The notes under the pieces: generated by a model
What the model was told of the DNA's origin: nothing
Database searches by the model: none
What the model saw: only the letters and a program-made list of their open reading frames with translations
Shown here: positions 63,968 through 64,000 of the stretch, in pieces
Layout: every line of letters begins with the position of its first letter
How positions within the stretch are numbered: the first letter of the stretch is position 1
Assembly (NCBI RefSeq): GCF_001426505.1
Contig: NZ_LMEV01000015.1
Location: 280,336-344,335, forward strand
DNA length: 64,000 nt
Reading direction: 5' to 3'
From: Variovorax sp. Root473
GTDB lineage: Bacteria > Pseudomonadota > Gammaproteobacteria > Burkholderiales > Burkholderiaceae_C
Program-made: the position numbers and the translations under genes

Positions 63968-64000
63968 GAGAAGGCGCTTTTCACAAGCGTTTCAGAAAGG

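Overview
The window is a dense, GC-rich bacterial chromosome segment with no rRNA, tRNA, CRISPR array or insertion sequence that I can recognise. Gene content and order point to Burkholderiales, most likely Comamonadaceae and close to Variovorax. The main clues are an acdS/acdR pair for ACC deaminase, the def-lysM-dprA-smg block, the pgk-pyk-fba-purC-purE-purK-tsaC block, recG/queA/tgt, and Bug-type solute-binding protein genes. The genus is an inference from content; no search was possible.

Layout. 0-9.3 kb: an OxyR-type regulator cut by the left edge, a poorly conserved 587-bp gap, then a six-gene minus-strand operon for pyroglutamate (5-oxoproline): DUF969-DUF979-pcp-pxpA-pxpBC-biotin carboxylase. 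A divergent GntR/FCD regulator and a LysE-type exporter follow. 9.3-18.8 kb: recG, a membrane-fused TIGR01777 epimerase, a DUF4166 protein, queA-tgt (queuosine), an SDR, DUF3597, a coiled-coil/zinc-ribbon membrane protein and a 68-aa orphan. 18.8-22.6 kb: an LplT-Aas-like MFS/acyltransferase fusion, a CREST/ceramidase-like membrane protein and an HTH regulator. 22.6-32.1 kb: an overlapping minus-strand chain (EamA, tsaB, rimI, a UDG-like protein, then pyrF), a divergent DeoR/nudK pair with phased TTGCACG repeats, dacB, a serine-hydrolase lipoprotein and an FkbM methyltransferase. 32.1-45.8 kb: core purine and glycolytic genes (tsaC, purK, purE, purC, fba, pyk, pgk), interrupted by a thioredoxin/TPR protein with hipBA and a META lipoprotein, and by a hydrolase with acdR/acdS. 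45.8-52.3 kb: a LysR regulator divergent from a probable catabolic operon of VOC dioxygenase, serine hydrolase, FAD monooxygenase, DUF2783, MBL hydrolase (frameshifted) and a Bug binding protein. 52.3-64 kb: def-lipoprotein-fmt-azlC-azlD as a chain of overlapping genes, divergent lysM-dprA-smg, a large DUF1631 protein and secF/secD.

The most notable points are these. (1) The pyroglutamate operon carries a biotin carboxylase-BCCP next to a PxpB-PxpC fusion, a pairing that resembles a split urea carboxylase. (2) The LysR-controlled 46.9-52.3 kb operon has the parts of an aromatic-type pathway but no pathway I can name, and its MBL gene has a late frameshift in a CG repeat. (3) tgt and secDF, which are normally linked through yajC, lie 45 kb apart on opposite strands, as expected if the DNA between them were inverted. 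(4) There are several well-formed operator arrays (DeoR, GntR, HipB, LysR). (5) TGT has a 13-residue insertion inside its zinc site, and a UDG-like protein lacks the usual iron-sulfur cysteines.
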